From the NCBI RefSeq assembly GCF_000003815.2, contig NC_049992.1, positions 9,572,311 through 9,636,310 of the forward strand: a stretch of DNA of 64,000 nt, in the 5' to 3' direction. Both the position numbers and the translations under genes were made by a program. The notes beneath the pieces were generated by a model, which saw nothing but the letters and a program-made list of their open reading frames with translations, was not told the origin of the DNA and made no database searches. Below, piece by piece: positions 1 through 10,116 of the stretch (its first letter is position 1; every line of letters begins with the position of its first letter). This DNA comes from Branchiostoma floridae. Taxonomy: Eukaryota > Chordata > Leptocardii > Amphioxiformes > Branchiostomatidae.

Positions 1-3000
1 GATCAACTTCATTCTGTTTCCCAGCCCTCTGTACTCTACGCTGTACTTTACTCTGTAAACATCCATGTCCTCTCTCGCGTCATGTCTTGTCTTGACTGCC
101 ACGTCACACGGCCAGGCCAACCCGACCCCTGTCCATATGGTTATAATTACAGCGGCGACCTGGTCCTCACGATGTTATCTCGTGACATGTCACGGTGGTA
201 CGGTTGCTATGCTTTTGTCCGCGTTGTCAGGGGAATTTGCCCCGCCCAAGGCACGGCGGGGTGTCGACCGCGGCCCTGTATTCATGTCTACACACTGATA
301 CACATTGCTGAATATTTGTCAAGATAACGCATTGATGGTGGTCATGTCAAGAAACAGCAAAAATCACTTACAGAGAGGATGCGTAGATTTTTCAAATTCA
401 TACAAGTATAAAAGTGACACTTATACACTGCTTTCAAAATACTCTATTAAATCAGACGAACGTAAGAAAGGTTAAAAAGCAGATAACTCGTTTCCTAACT
501 GAGTGATACATCAATTTATTGTCGATACAAGAAAGGAAGACATACACACAGAGCAAATAATTGGTCTTTAGTATACATCTTCTTGAACGGGGTGTTAAGT
601 TTTTCCCGCCTTTTGACCGGACCAACAGTGACATTGTAGTAGAAAGGGGTGAAAGACCTTTTCGGCCTATGGGTTAACGCTTGTTTTGTAATCTGGCGGC
701 CGGGATTCGAATCCCGGGAGCCAGGAGTTTTCTCTCACAGTTGTCCAGAAGGACATATCGCTATCAAAGGAAAAGGCCGGTGTCATAACGTTGAGAGATC
801 TTTTGTCGGCCTAACATCAGAAGGCCATTTGTTTTGCATATAGATTGATCGCCTTCGAGAGAACTGTTATACGGCATGGTGTGAATGAACATCTCCCGCG
901 AGGCATTCTACCACCCTCTTGTTAGCCACATTTATAACAAGGAGGCTTTATCATTGATTTATAGATAGGTAACGGCGGAATTTTGATATCGCAACGTTGA
1001 CCAAACACCCAACGAAAGCCGTAATGATTTCAGACTTCAACCACCGTACACGCCCGACAACACATAGAAACTAAGTTTTCTATGCTGATCATGGGTTAAA
1101 AGGGTGTCTAGTCACTGCCACGGTTTTAATAATAGCGCAGCAGATATTACATAGGTGGGGAGTTGCATGGATTTATGATCCCAAAATGAGGAGTTTTTGA
1201 TGCCCCAAATTTATAAAAGAAAACACAAGCAATCTGCAAGAAGTGAATGAGTGGGCTTTCGCATATACATTTTATAGTTAGGTTGACTTGGTCTTTGTTA
1301 CTAGTACTTGTACGAGTCAAGATTACCACCTTGAGTGTTTTTACTTGCTCAGCTAGTGACATTCACATTTGGGGAGAATAACGACAATACGAATGAAGAT
1401 TTGCAGATCTATGACAAACGGAAAAAATGGCGTCGGTTGTAAGACAAGGATCCCGGGCTGCAAACAACAACAACACTCCCTTTAACCCCTCCTTCCCCAA
1501 CTAAATTACTTCTGTGTGTTTAAGTAATATTCAAATCTTTTGTGTAATGTATCATTTTCAAGCAGAAGGACACCAAAAGTTTACCACGTATTAAAAGCCG
1601 ATATATATTCCTTTTTTCAACACATTGATTCAAACATGGCGTCGGTTTGTAAACAAACTGGAGGGCCGGCCGACCGATCTAATCCAGCTCCCTCGTCAAT
1701 TCCCCCTTCTTCCCCAGACTTTGCTTTACATTGTGTGCTTCATTACAAGTTGCGTTTTTATTTACATAGATGTGGCTTTTTTTTTCAATTTCAATTTTCC
1801 TATCAAGGACGCCAGAGCTAGTCGAGCACATGCCGACGCATCAAACAGCGGCTTGTGCAGAGTTTGTTACCGTGAATCAGGAACTGTAGTTCATTAGAGA
1901 AATACATAGGTGTAATGAGTTATTGGAAAGAATACCTTATTAAATCGGAAAGCGAGGGTTGATATTTCCGAGGCGTTGTCGATTATTGATAGAACAGGTT
2001 CTCAATCAAGGGCGGAAATATGTAGCAAGGCGGTCAGTGTTGACGTTGCTTTCATGGATGTGTTTGAAAACAAATTATATATAGAAAGCCGACTTCATCG
2101 ACGAACTATCCGTACTCTGCCGGTTAAATTTGTGTGTGTCTAGCGCAGATATAATGTACGTAGGAAAGAACGGCGCGGGGAATGCCCCGGGGGAAGGTCG
2201 GAAACTGATATTTCCTTGCACCTTAGCTTCGGTATTTTATAAATATTGGTGACAGAATAGACGAGAATATAGCAAAGAAGGGACTGAGAGGGCTGTGTCA
2301 GTATTAAAGATGCGTCATCGTAGAAATGAAAGCTTGGGTATTGTTTACTATGCAAACAGGGGAACAATTGGGGCGGAGACAGGCGTGCATTTGAAAGGGT
2401 AAGTTCGCGGGAAAAATTCAGCTCGTCTAGGTGAAACAAAAACATTTCAAGTTTCCGCCCTCAAAGGTGAGAACCAATCAGCTACCGTTGCCATTAGTGA
2501 AATGGATGATTGACATTGATTGACATGGCTTTCAAGATAGGATTTTCAGGGCCTTTTTAGACCATCGTGACACATATTCTCCAAGCAGAGGTTTGGTCCG
2601 GCGGAGATAGTATCATGGTAGCAGTCGGAATTTGTATTATCTAGATATCTCTTTTGGAGTGGGGGAGTCCCAACAAAGCTTTGCACTGAATACAGAACCC
2701 AAGCGTAATACGTTAAAATGTAACTTTGTCCATTAAAGGTTATGTGTTCGGTGCCGTTTATCTCCATGTGTGTCTGTTTGTAGCCTGCATAACTCGCAAA
2801 GTATGGATTCTGATGAATCTTGAATGTGGGTAGGGTCGTGAACATAAAAGTCAAGTTCTAAAATGGTTCCGCCTATCGGTTTTGTAGCGTACTGCAGTGA
2901 ACTTTCGGTTTTGATATCTAGTGTTCTGGCCATGCTTTGGTCAAGATACATAAGTCTAAGATAGATCTTGTAACTTAGGAAAAATATGTAGGTGTGTACA

Positions 3001-4258
3001 GGTAAACATAAGGTGGGAAAAGTTTAAACTATGAAAATCTTATCTTAGTATGAAAATCTTATCTTATAGCAAAGAAGGCTGTTGTAGCGTTACCTCAAAA
3101 ATTGGATGTGACGTACCCTGCTGATTTGAATGGTTTATGTTTAATAATTTTCGCTTTAGTTTGCTTCGTGATGCCTCAAATATGAAATTTCCATCATTTA
3201 CTACTATAGAATTATAGTATCCTGTCATTAATTATGCAAAAGAGGTATCTATTTGCATAATTGATATCCAAAGAATTTCGGTCTTTCTCAGTTACATATG
3301 TGAGAAGTTAGATGGAATGTAGGGATTTATAACATTTTGCCATTACTTATGCAAATTAGACATTACAAAACCTAAAAAAGCATGACGATCCATCAAAACG
3401 CTCTTGATTTATTCTCTTCTAAACTTTGAAACAATTTCCGAAAATAAAGGTGCTAGGGGACCCAAACTTACAGCACTAACTCTCTGCCCCAAGAGATACC
3501 CACCTTTAAAAAATCAAGACCGTGAAATGTCAGGAAACAGGAAATATAAAAACAGTAGTTCCGCTGCAGTACCTTAGGGAGTAGATAGGAGATCCATTAT
3601 CGAACTTGACCTTCGATTTCCCTGACTACCAAATACCATTAAAGATCCATCCAAGACTTAATCAAGTTTTACTGTTCACAGACACACACACAAATATTTG
3701 TATGGAGTATAGGGGGTTATGGATAGAGGGGTTGTCACCTGACGGCTAAACACGCCCAAATATAACATTTTGGCAAAGGTAAATATAGATTTTCAGAATT
3801 TACTCAGAATGAGGCAAGCTTAACTTTTTTGCAGAGTTGATAAAATGTTTGCGAGGCTTCTCCCAAGATGGAATCATTGCATGGAAATGTGTGCGTGCAA
3901 GACTGTGTTGTGAGCATGGCTAGCTAATAAACATCTTTTTTTCATATAGAGACTCACAAATCCATTAGACCCAGCGTCGCCAGGGTGTTTTTAACACCAT
4001 TCTTGTTTTATATCATTGAACTTAGTAATGGTATGTGTTGTCTGTGTGATCTTCAGCTAGTGATTTATTTGTTTGCCATCTGCAAATTTTTTTTTTTATG
4101 AAAACGGAATAAATCAGGGCATAGCAGTTATATTAGTGTATGATGAATGAGCGTAAATAGGTTTTAGATGATATTATTTTGTTGTCATTACTTTCAATTG
4201 TAAATATATTATCATATTCTGTTCTACTCTAATGTCGTGATTTGTCATGATTTTCCAG
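1..4258. other. Intergenic or intronic DNA, no supported gene
   Basis: I see no exon here that I can defend; all open frames are short and lack recognisable domains. It may hold introns of the plus-strand gene that ends at 4792, whose upstream exons I could not find. Two short stretches near 1425 and 1636 both begin with ATGGCGTCGG after an A-rich run and then diverge. At 3220-3360 there are AT-rich segments with TTTGCAT/ATGCAAA octamers resembling the tandem repeat at 48.8-49.5 kb. Confidence 0.5.
655..730 (+). repeat. tRNA-like sequence (possible SINE head or tRNA pseudogene)
   Basis: A B-box-like GGATTCGAATCCC sits in a CCGGG/CCCGG stem, with an A-box-like CCTATGGGTTAACGC about 35 bases upstream. 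The T loop has eight bases instead of seven and I cannot fold a clean anticodon arm, so this is not a functional tRNA. A tRNA-derived SINE remnant is the best reading. Confidence 0.3.
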
Positions 4259-4792
4259 GACTCTCCAAAGTTGGGCAAAACTAGCAACAGCCCAGCTACA
4301 ACATACAAGAGCTCAGCAACAGTGTCGCTTGGCAAGACTGATGTTAAAAAACAAGGGACATCTTCCAGTCCCAGTGTAGGGAAGAGAATTAGTAAGGGAG
4401 TAGATGACCCGGTCAATTCTGCTGCAAAAGCCAGCGGGCGACCGTCTTCTCCAAAAGCTGGCAAGAAGGCTGTGTTGGAAAGAGCTAAGGTACTCACTTA
4501 CTCACTCACTCACTCACTCAGTAACTCAATCACTCACACACACTCAATCACTCATCACTCACTTGCTCACTCACTCAGCAATACTCAGACACTTACTCAG
4601 CGACTCACTCACACAGGTAGCACTCACGTGCTCAGCCATACACATGCAGTACATACACTCACTCATACACTCACTCAGTAGTGTTATGTACCATATATAA
4701 TGATGTAAACTTACTCAATTACAGATTATGTAGTTTTAAAGTTTTTTTCTTATGTTTACTTTCAGCAATGGGAGGCAATGGGAGGAAACTAG
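4259..4792 (+). CDS. 3' end of a basic Ser/Lys-rich protein (last two exons)
   Basis: Penultimate exon 4259-4489 follows a TTTTCCAG acceptor and ends at AAG|GTACTC; it is exactly 77 codons in phase 0. The final exon starts after TTTACTTTCAG at 4766, stays in phase, encodes QWEAMGGN and stops at TAG 4790-4792. The visible 85 residues are rich in Ser, Lys, Pro and Thr with repeated SPK/SPxxGK-like elements, which suggests a disordered, basic, possibly nuclear C-terminal tail. I recognise no domain and cannot name the protein. The start and earlier exons were not found and may lie outside the window. A TCAC microsatellite begins immediately after the donor of the penultimate exon. No clear AATAAA was seen soon after the stop. 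Confidence 0.6.
4497..4680 (+). repeat. TCAC/CTCA tetranucleotide microsatellite
   Basis: An imperfect array of ACTCACTC units starts a few bases after the splice donor at 4490 and runs almost to 4680, decaying toward the 3' side. It fills most of the intron between the last two exons of the plus-strand gene. It keeps several frames open, which makes misleading Ser/Thr/His-rich open frames. Confidence 0.9.
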
Positions 4793-6850
4793 AAGAGGCC
4801 ACGAGAGACCACCCTTCCAACTATTGCTGCAGAAAATTATGTTTTGTATCAAGTCTTCTATTCATGTAACAAATCAGTTTTGAGTTGTGGAAAAATACTC
4901 AAGAAGTGCAACTTTTATTCAAATGTAATGATCTGAATATAATGATTTTAGATAAGTTTGTATATTTTTTACAATGCTATTGACAATGATGAATATCAGG
5001 ATGATAACTGCAACATAAAGTACAACATTCCAGGTGAATAGTAGGTATTAGTCAAGGAGTAAATATATTATGTAAACGGATAGAACTCTTATTACTGATG
5101 CAAGTACAATGAAGTAGTCAAATGTTGATGTTTTATATATATATACATGTTATATTGTTTATCTAAAATGAAAATCAATGTTTTTATAGATTTTGTACCA
5201 ATGACTGTTTTTATACAAGAAAGAAATCTATGATAAAAGAAAATGATTTTACCATTCAGCTGTATACAAGAGTCAAGAGAAGTGCTTGTCATGATCATGT
5301 GATTTTAAATCAGGGTACACAATGATTGTGTAGTAGTTTGTTTTTTTGCACTGATGGTTTTCTGTGTCCTGTCCTGTGTCATCAGATATATCTTCTTTTT
5401 TTTTAATTTGGACTGAGCATTTGGGTTTGGACTATTGCTTCTAGACTTTCTTATTTTATACCTTAGTAACTTGGCAGATATTTTATGGATAGGTTCTATG
5501 TGACATAATGAATCATAATACCCCCCACTGAGGGTCTTCATACGTCATTAAAAACTAGAAAATTTTGAAACAAAAAAACAGTTTTTTTCTAGTTTTTAAT
5601 GACGCATGAAGACCCTCAGTGGGGGGTATTAGGATCCGTTATGTCCACAAAATATCTGCCAAGTTGGTATGAAATAAGAAAGTCTAGAAGCAATAGTCCA
5701 AACCCGAATGCTCAGTCCAACTTTAATCTGCTCGCTGTCCTAAGTCCCCTGCAGAACTGACCTATTTACCATTCTAGAACCATACAGATTTTGGTATGAT
5801 GTCACCAAGTGTTTTCTGACTACATGTATGTGTCACTTCGGTTCCTTCCAGTTCTTAGAAATTCTTTACATGCAAAAGCTACCAGGTTTTATCCATGTAC
5901 CATGTATGACCTTTTTACTGTACATTTATAGGTGCCACTTACCAGTGCGATAATGTTAAGAAGCCATGGCCCATTGCCAAAACAGTGCCATACCAAGGAC
6001 GTTACCTCCTTGGTCATACCTTTTCTAAAGGCTCTACGATCAACGAATATCTAAATAATTAACTTAAGTGATGAAAATATGATACATCCATAATTTCAAC
6101 CTCCAATGTTACAGCTTTGAATTTTTGTTTGTCCCAGTCATTGAAGGTATTGATTAATGGTCGCATATCATATGTTGTAAAGGAAAAAGGCAAAAATGAT
6201 TCAAATGGACTTTCGAAGCATTAGATGTTGTTGATTTTCGTTATTAAGCTGAGCAAAATATATTTTCAAATCATCAAGCTCCAGTATTTGTACAGGCAAA
6301 GAAAGTGAGCCAAGCACCTTCTGTTGCAAACCCACAAACCACATTAAAGATCCCTGTCCAAATTTTACATTATATATGTGTATATATTACCGAGAATACA
6401 ACATAACGATGGCACCAACATGGATTTCTTATTCTATGCAGAATTTGAATTATCTACTCTATTTGTCCTAAGACGTGGTCACAGATAACTTTGAAAATCT
6501 GATATTGTATATTTTCACTCGTTTGATTTGAAACTTTGACGTAAAAAGTTAACGTGAACTACACAAATTGTAGAGATAATATGGTTCCATGTTTCACTGA
6601 TATGTTTCACTGATATGGAAACCGACGACACTACATTATAGACATTCTGATAGAAAATGTTGGTGTAGAGAAAATGCGTAACAGCCAAAACCATAAACAT
6701 TAAATCTGATCGACGTAAAATCACTTCAGCGGACTTGCCAAATACCAATTCAATAAAATGGTGTAGAGAAAATGCGTAACCATATGTTATCGAACATTAA
6801 ATCTGATTGACGTAAAATCACTTCAGCGGACTTGCCGAGTACCAATTCAA
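4793..6850. other. 3' flank / intergenic DNA with a fold-back element
   Basis: AT-rich sequence downstream of the plus-strand gene and downstream of the minus-strand GPCR. It contains the inverted repeat at 5400-5735 and a 98-bp tandem duplication at 6662-6852. I see no coding exon. Confidence 0.6.
5400..5735. mobile_element. Fold-back (MITE-like) inverted-repeat element
   Basis: The left arm (about 5400-5562) and right arm (about 5583-5735) are near-perfect reverse complements. The tightest part reads TACCCCCCACTGAGGGTCTT on the left and AAGACCCTCAGTGGGGGGTA on the right, around a short A/T-rich loop. The outer arms also match (GGACTATTGCTTCTAGACTTT against AAGTCTAGAAGCAATAGTCC). There is no coding capacity. 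The inner arm resembles the ends of the element at 55978-56416, so the two probably share a family. Confidence 0.8.
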
Positions 6851-6852
6851 TT
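6662..6852. repeat. 98-bp direct tandem duplication at the 3' end of the GPCR gene
   Basis: Two head-to-tail copies start with GGTGTAGAGAAAATGCGTAA at 6662 and 6760 and end with ACCAATTCAAT. The second copy ends at the receptor stop codon (6851-6853), so the duplication occupies the start of its 3' untranslated region. Confidence 0.85.
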
Positions 6853-8355
6853 ACAGAATACCCATCTCTATGTTCTGCTGGACCACATCCACACGGTTTG
6901 TACTAAAGCACACGTTGTACAAACAAGAAACGACAATGATCGCTGTCTCTTTTACAGCTACCCTGAAGGATTTTTGGCAAACACTATACACGACAACGTT
7001 CAGATAGGTGTTGGACAATCCTACCCAGGTCGACCAAAACAGGAAGGTTGGCAGATCATGTCCTAGCTGGCTTGCGATGTAAGCACAGATAGCTGGAAGT
7101 GGCAAGGCCGCCTGTATTAGGGTTAGGATCAACACAACCTTGGCGTATGCGCGATCGCTGTTGTAGTTTTGGGGGGCTAGTTGCCCGGGACCATATACTG
7201 CAGCCTGCGGCTCGTGTTGAGCGCACAGTTCTCTTAAGATTCTGACAACACAATACATCGTAACGGCGATAGGAATACCAGTCATGCCAAAAGATACAAT
7301 GCTAAACCATAGATGGGCCGTTATATCATATGTTGTTACAGCCATGACCGGATCATATCGCACGGGAACCCCATAGACGGTAGAGAGGATATACCAGGCG
7401 TAGGTCCCAGTCCAAGCTGAGATAAGGTAGATTCGGGCCTTCTTGCCAGAGATGCCAACTCCGTCGTTCATAAGAGCATAGTATCGGTCCAGGTTGAGAC
7501 CTAGTGTCAACGATAGTACAATAGTCACGTCAACGATGTGTCGTAGATGTCTTGACACAGGAATATCCTAAGAGTTGCGGAATTTGTATGATATTCATAC
7601 ACACGATAGATCCTTACTATCATTCGAACGCGCATGGATTTTGTACACTTGGTATGACCTCATAAAATTAAGATAATTAGGCACCCCTTATCTCAATATT
7701 AAGCATCCCTTATCTCAAGATTAAGAAACAATTTTATAGCATATAGTATTACGAAAGCGTCTACATATATAATGTGCAAAAAGCATACAAAATGCACGGA
7801 AATTGGAATTACAATAAAAATTTTGATTTATGTAGAGATTACAGTAACGTAGGTGATTTTGGGAGAAAGATTACGAGGCATCTAAAATGAAAAAAAAGTT
7901 GTATCAAAACCATTCTTTGGAGAACGAAAGGCTAAAAGACATGGAGGTAATTATAAGTCAGCCGAACACTACACCAGATGGTAGAATCATTGGTAGAAGA
8001 ATAAAATTGTGTTACCAGCGAGAGCAGAGGAAGTGATCGTTATGGAGGAAAGCCCGATGACGGCGACGGCCTTTTCGGCTGTGTCCGAGTACACCCACTC
8101 CCCGGCCGCGGCAGGCGCCACCAGGAACGAAAAGATAGACCCTAGGAGCAGATCCGAACAGGCCATAGAGGAGACGAAGATTCGGCTAGAGGAGGGAAAC
8201 GTCTGTCGTCTGGTGGTTACTATGACGACGAGAATATTCCCGATGATGGACAGCACGGCCACGGTGATGATGACGGCCGGCTCCTGAGGCGTGGTTGCCG
8301 AAGACAACACGGGGGTGGACGCGTTCGTCGTGAGGGACTCGTTTGAGAAATTCAT
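6851..8355 (-). CDS. Orphan rhodopsin-family (class A) G protein-coupled receptor
   Basis: Two exons, 8355-8016 and 7500-6851, join at donor G|GTAACA and acceptor CACTAG|GTCTC in matching phase 1 to give 329 aa. ATG 8355-8353 is chosen because it begins a short Asn/Ser/Thr-rich extracellular tail with NFS, NES and NAS glycosylation sequons directly before TM1. TM1 carries GNILVV, TM2 has MACSDLLLG, and the splice rebuilds TM3 so that it ends LNLDRYY, an intact DRY motif. TM6 has LPLPA in place of CWxP, and TM7 has NVVVY in place of NPxxY. The position of the conserved TM3 cysteine (25 residues before the DRY arginine) is Glu, and extracellular loop 2 also lacks Cys, so the usual disulfide cannot form. 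It is a plasma-membrane receptor of unknown ligand. The second transmembrane half is less canonical than the first, so subfamily assignment (amine-like or orphan) is open. Confidence 0.85.
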
Positions 8356-8460
8356 ATCTCTGATCTGAGTCGGCGTTTGATGAGTTGTTTTGTTATAGAG
8401 TCTGCAGGATTTTTTTTTCTTCAGAACAGCCATGTACCGTACAACAAAAAGAAGTGCTCA

Positions 8461-8652
8461 GCGTATGATGAAGGCTGGCTCCTGAGGCGATGACGCCGAA
8501 GACAACACGGGAGTGGACGCTTTCGTCGTGAAGGAGTCGTTTGAGAAACTCATATCTCTGATCTGTGTCGGCCTTTGATGCGTTGTTTTGTTATATAACG
8601 TTAGATTCTGCTGGATGCTTTTCAGAGCCGTACAACAGAAAGGAGAGGCCAA
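8461..8652 (-). pseudogene. Truncated duplicate of the GPCR first exon
   Basis: This stretch repeats the 5' end of the neighbouring receptor exon (8271-8430), encoding LYNKTTHQRPTQIRD followed by a variant N-terminal tail (MSFSNDSFTTKAS). It keeps the same frame as far as the PQEP before TM1, then the open frame ends. No TM segment follows, so it cannot make a receptor by itself. It could be a dead fragment of a tandem receptor duplication, or an alternative 5' exon. Confidence 0.7.
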
Positions 8653-9222
8653 CTCGACTGCTGAAGGGAAAGGTGAAAACCATTAGGAACGGTGGAGTTG
8701 AATCACAGTGGCTGACAACGTCACCTTTTTAACGTTGGGTCGTCACTCTTGATAGGATTTACTGCACTTAGCGCATTTGACAATGACTGCGAGGCAATTA
8801 CTGCTAGCATGCTGACATTTGGAGATGAAATAGAATGAAGAAAACACCAGATGAGTCTTCAGACTAAGCTACCAGACAAAGGTTAGCCGTAAAGGCAAAG
8901 CTGACACACGGGCATACATGTAACAATGTGTGTGTTCTTTGCTGCGATCAGTAAAATTAGCGAGGGAGGTGTATATGAAAACAATGAACTCGAACTTTAT
9001 AAAATGTCAATTTGGATAGTTGATACTGAATAACGTTTGCAGCGCTGGCAGATGACAATGGAGTAATGGCTAGATTCATGATTACATCATATTCTGTATG
9101 TAATGAGCAGGTTAAAGGAGATGTGTGGACATTGTCCATTTTCCTAAATCAACGTTGGCCTTTTACCCAACTGTTCATCTGCTTGTATCGGGTGAGAGAG
9201 TGTCAGGGAAGCCAGGAAACAT

Positions 9223-9392
9223 AATCTTCAAGTAGATCCTACAATGGCATAAGAAAGTACCAAACTCACCAAGGAGTGTAGTCAGCCAAGAGGTGTCCAT
9301 TTGCCGCGAAACACACTCCGAAGCCGGCTTCACTCCTCTATCTGTCAGCTTTTGATACTATCTTATGCTACCGTAGGATCTGCTTGGAGATT
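9223..9392. mobile_element. MITE-like element, family with AATCTYCAAG termini
   Basis: It begins AATCTTCAAGTAGATCCTAC and ends GTAGGATCTGCTTGGAGATT, which are reverse complements with few mismatches. The match extends inward through GGCATAAGA and TCTTATGC. It is about 170 bp with no coding capacity. Related termini flank the elements at 25771-26389 and, more diverged, about 39565-39835. Confidence 0.75.
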
Positions 9393-9487
9393 AAGGACAC
9401 AAAAAAAGATTACATATCTCACCCCAACATTTACTTGAGGATCTTATTCGATTTCTTATATGACAACTTTGCTTTCTTCAACAGGAT

Positions 9488-9493
9488 TTTATT
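9488..9493 (-). terminator. Possible polyadenylation signal of the PH-domain gene
   Basis: AATAAA on the minus strand about 590 bases after the stop codon at 10078. Distance and orientation fit, but the hexamer alone is weak evidence. Confidence 0.25.
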
Positions 9494-10077
9494 GCAGTAT
9501 GAGGCATCATTTTGTACACAACTTGCTATACACATATAGAGACACTTTGTGATACGGTAGCGATAACATTTGATTCCAAGCTGTTGATATTTGGAGTATC
9601 TTAGCAATTTGTAAAAAAAAACTCTCCCATGTACACAACGTACTTGTGATAACGTAGCATATTACAAACCGTATAACGTACAATAACTTTGAATATTAAT
9701 GTCATAATGGCATTATCCATTGCCAGAGCCTACTATAGATCTATTCTGTACAACATATCCTCCCAAGCTAGGTAGTTAGTTAATGATATCTATTTTGGTA
9801 AATTTCAAAGCCCTTTAGTTTAGACAAATGCATATAAGTCAGATAGGTCCTCTGTGGATTTTTTCACAAGCAGTAAACCTGTGGAAAATCAGCCGACAAA
9901 TTCAGTACAAATTCACATTTCAAATAAATGTTTATGTCTCAACTGTGCGTTCACATAAATAGCAAAGATTTTCTCTTTGCGATGCATAAACTCTTTCTTT
10001 GCAAAAGAGATGAGATTTGCACATGTGTCACACAGTAATCACAGATCCTTCTAGATGGCCGTCGATTTCAGCTCCCC

Positions 10078-10116
10078 TTATGTTGATGAGAAGTTTTTGA
10101 TGAGTTCTTCAAACGC
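10078..10116 (-). CDS. PH-domain gene, terminal exon
   Basis: After a TTCAACAG acceptor the frame reads AFEELIKNFSST and stops at TAA 10080-10078. It continues the preceding exon (..AEIE) in phase 0. At 13 codons including the stop, it was found only by following phase from exon 9. Confidence 0.75.
   Translation of the reverse strand, partial: AFEELIKNFSST

Larger units (their letters stand above)
8653..10077. other. Intergenic DNA between the GPCR and the PH-domain gene
   Basis: No exon supported. It holds a MITE-like element at 9223-9392 and a minus-strand AATAAA (TTTATT at 9488-9493) that could serve the PH-domain gene ending at 10078. Confidence 0.5.

Noticed and set aside
65..327. Two overlapping open frames of about 80 codons near the window start
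   Set aside because: No domain, no splice partners, and each frame is equally poor; likely chance in a GC-richer patch.
4404..4700. Ser/Thr/His-rich open frames over the TCAC array
   Set aside because: They are produced by the microsatellite reading through the real donor at 4490.
8009..8287. Plus-strand frame of 92 codons
   Set aside because: It is the antisense of the GPCR first exon.
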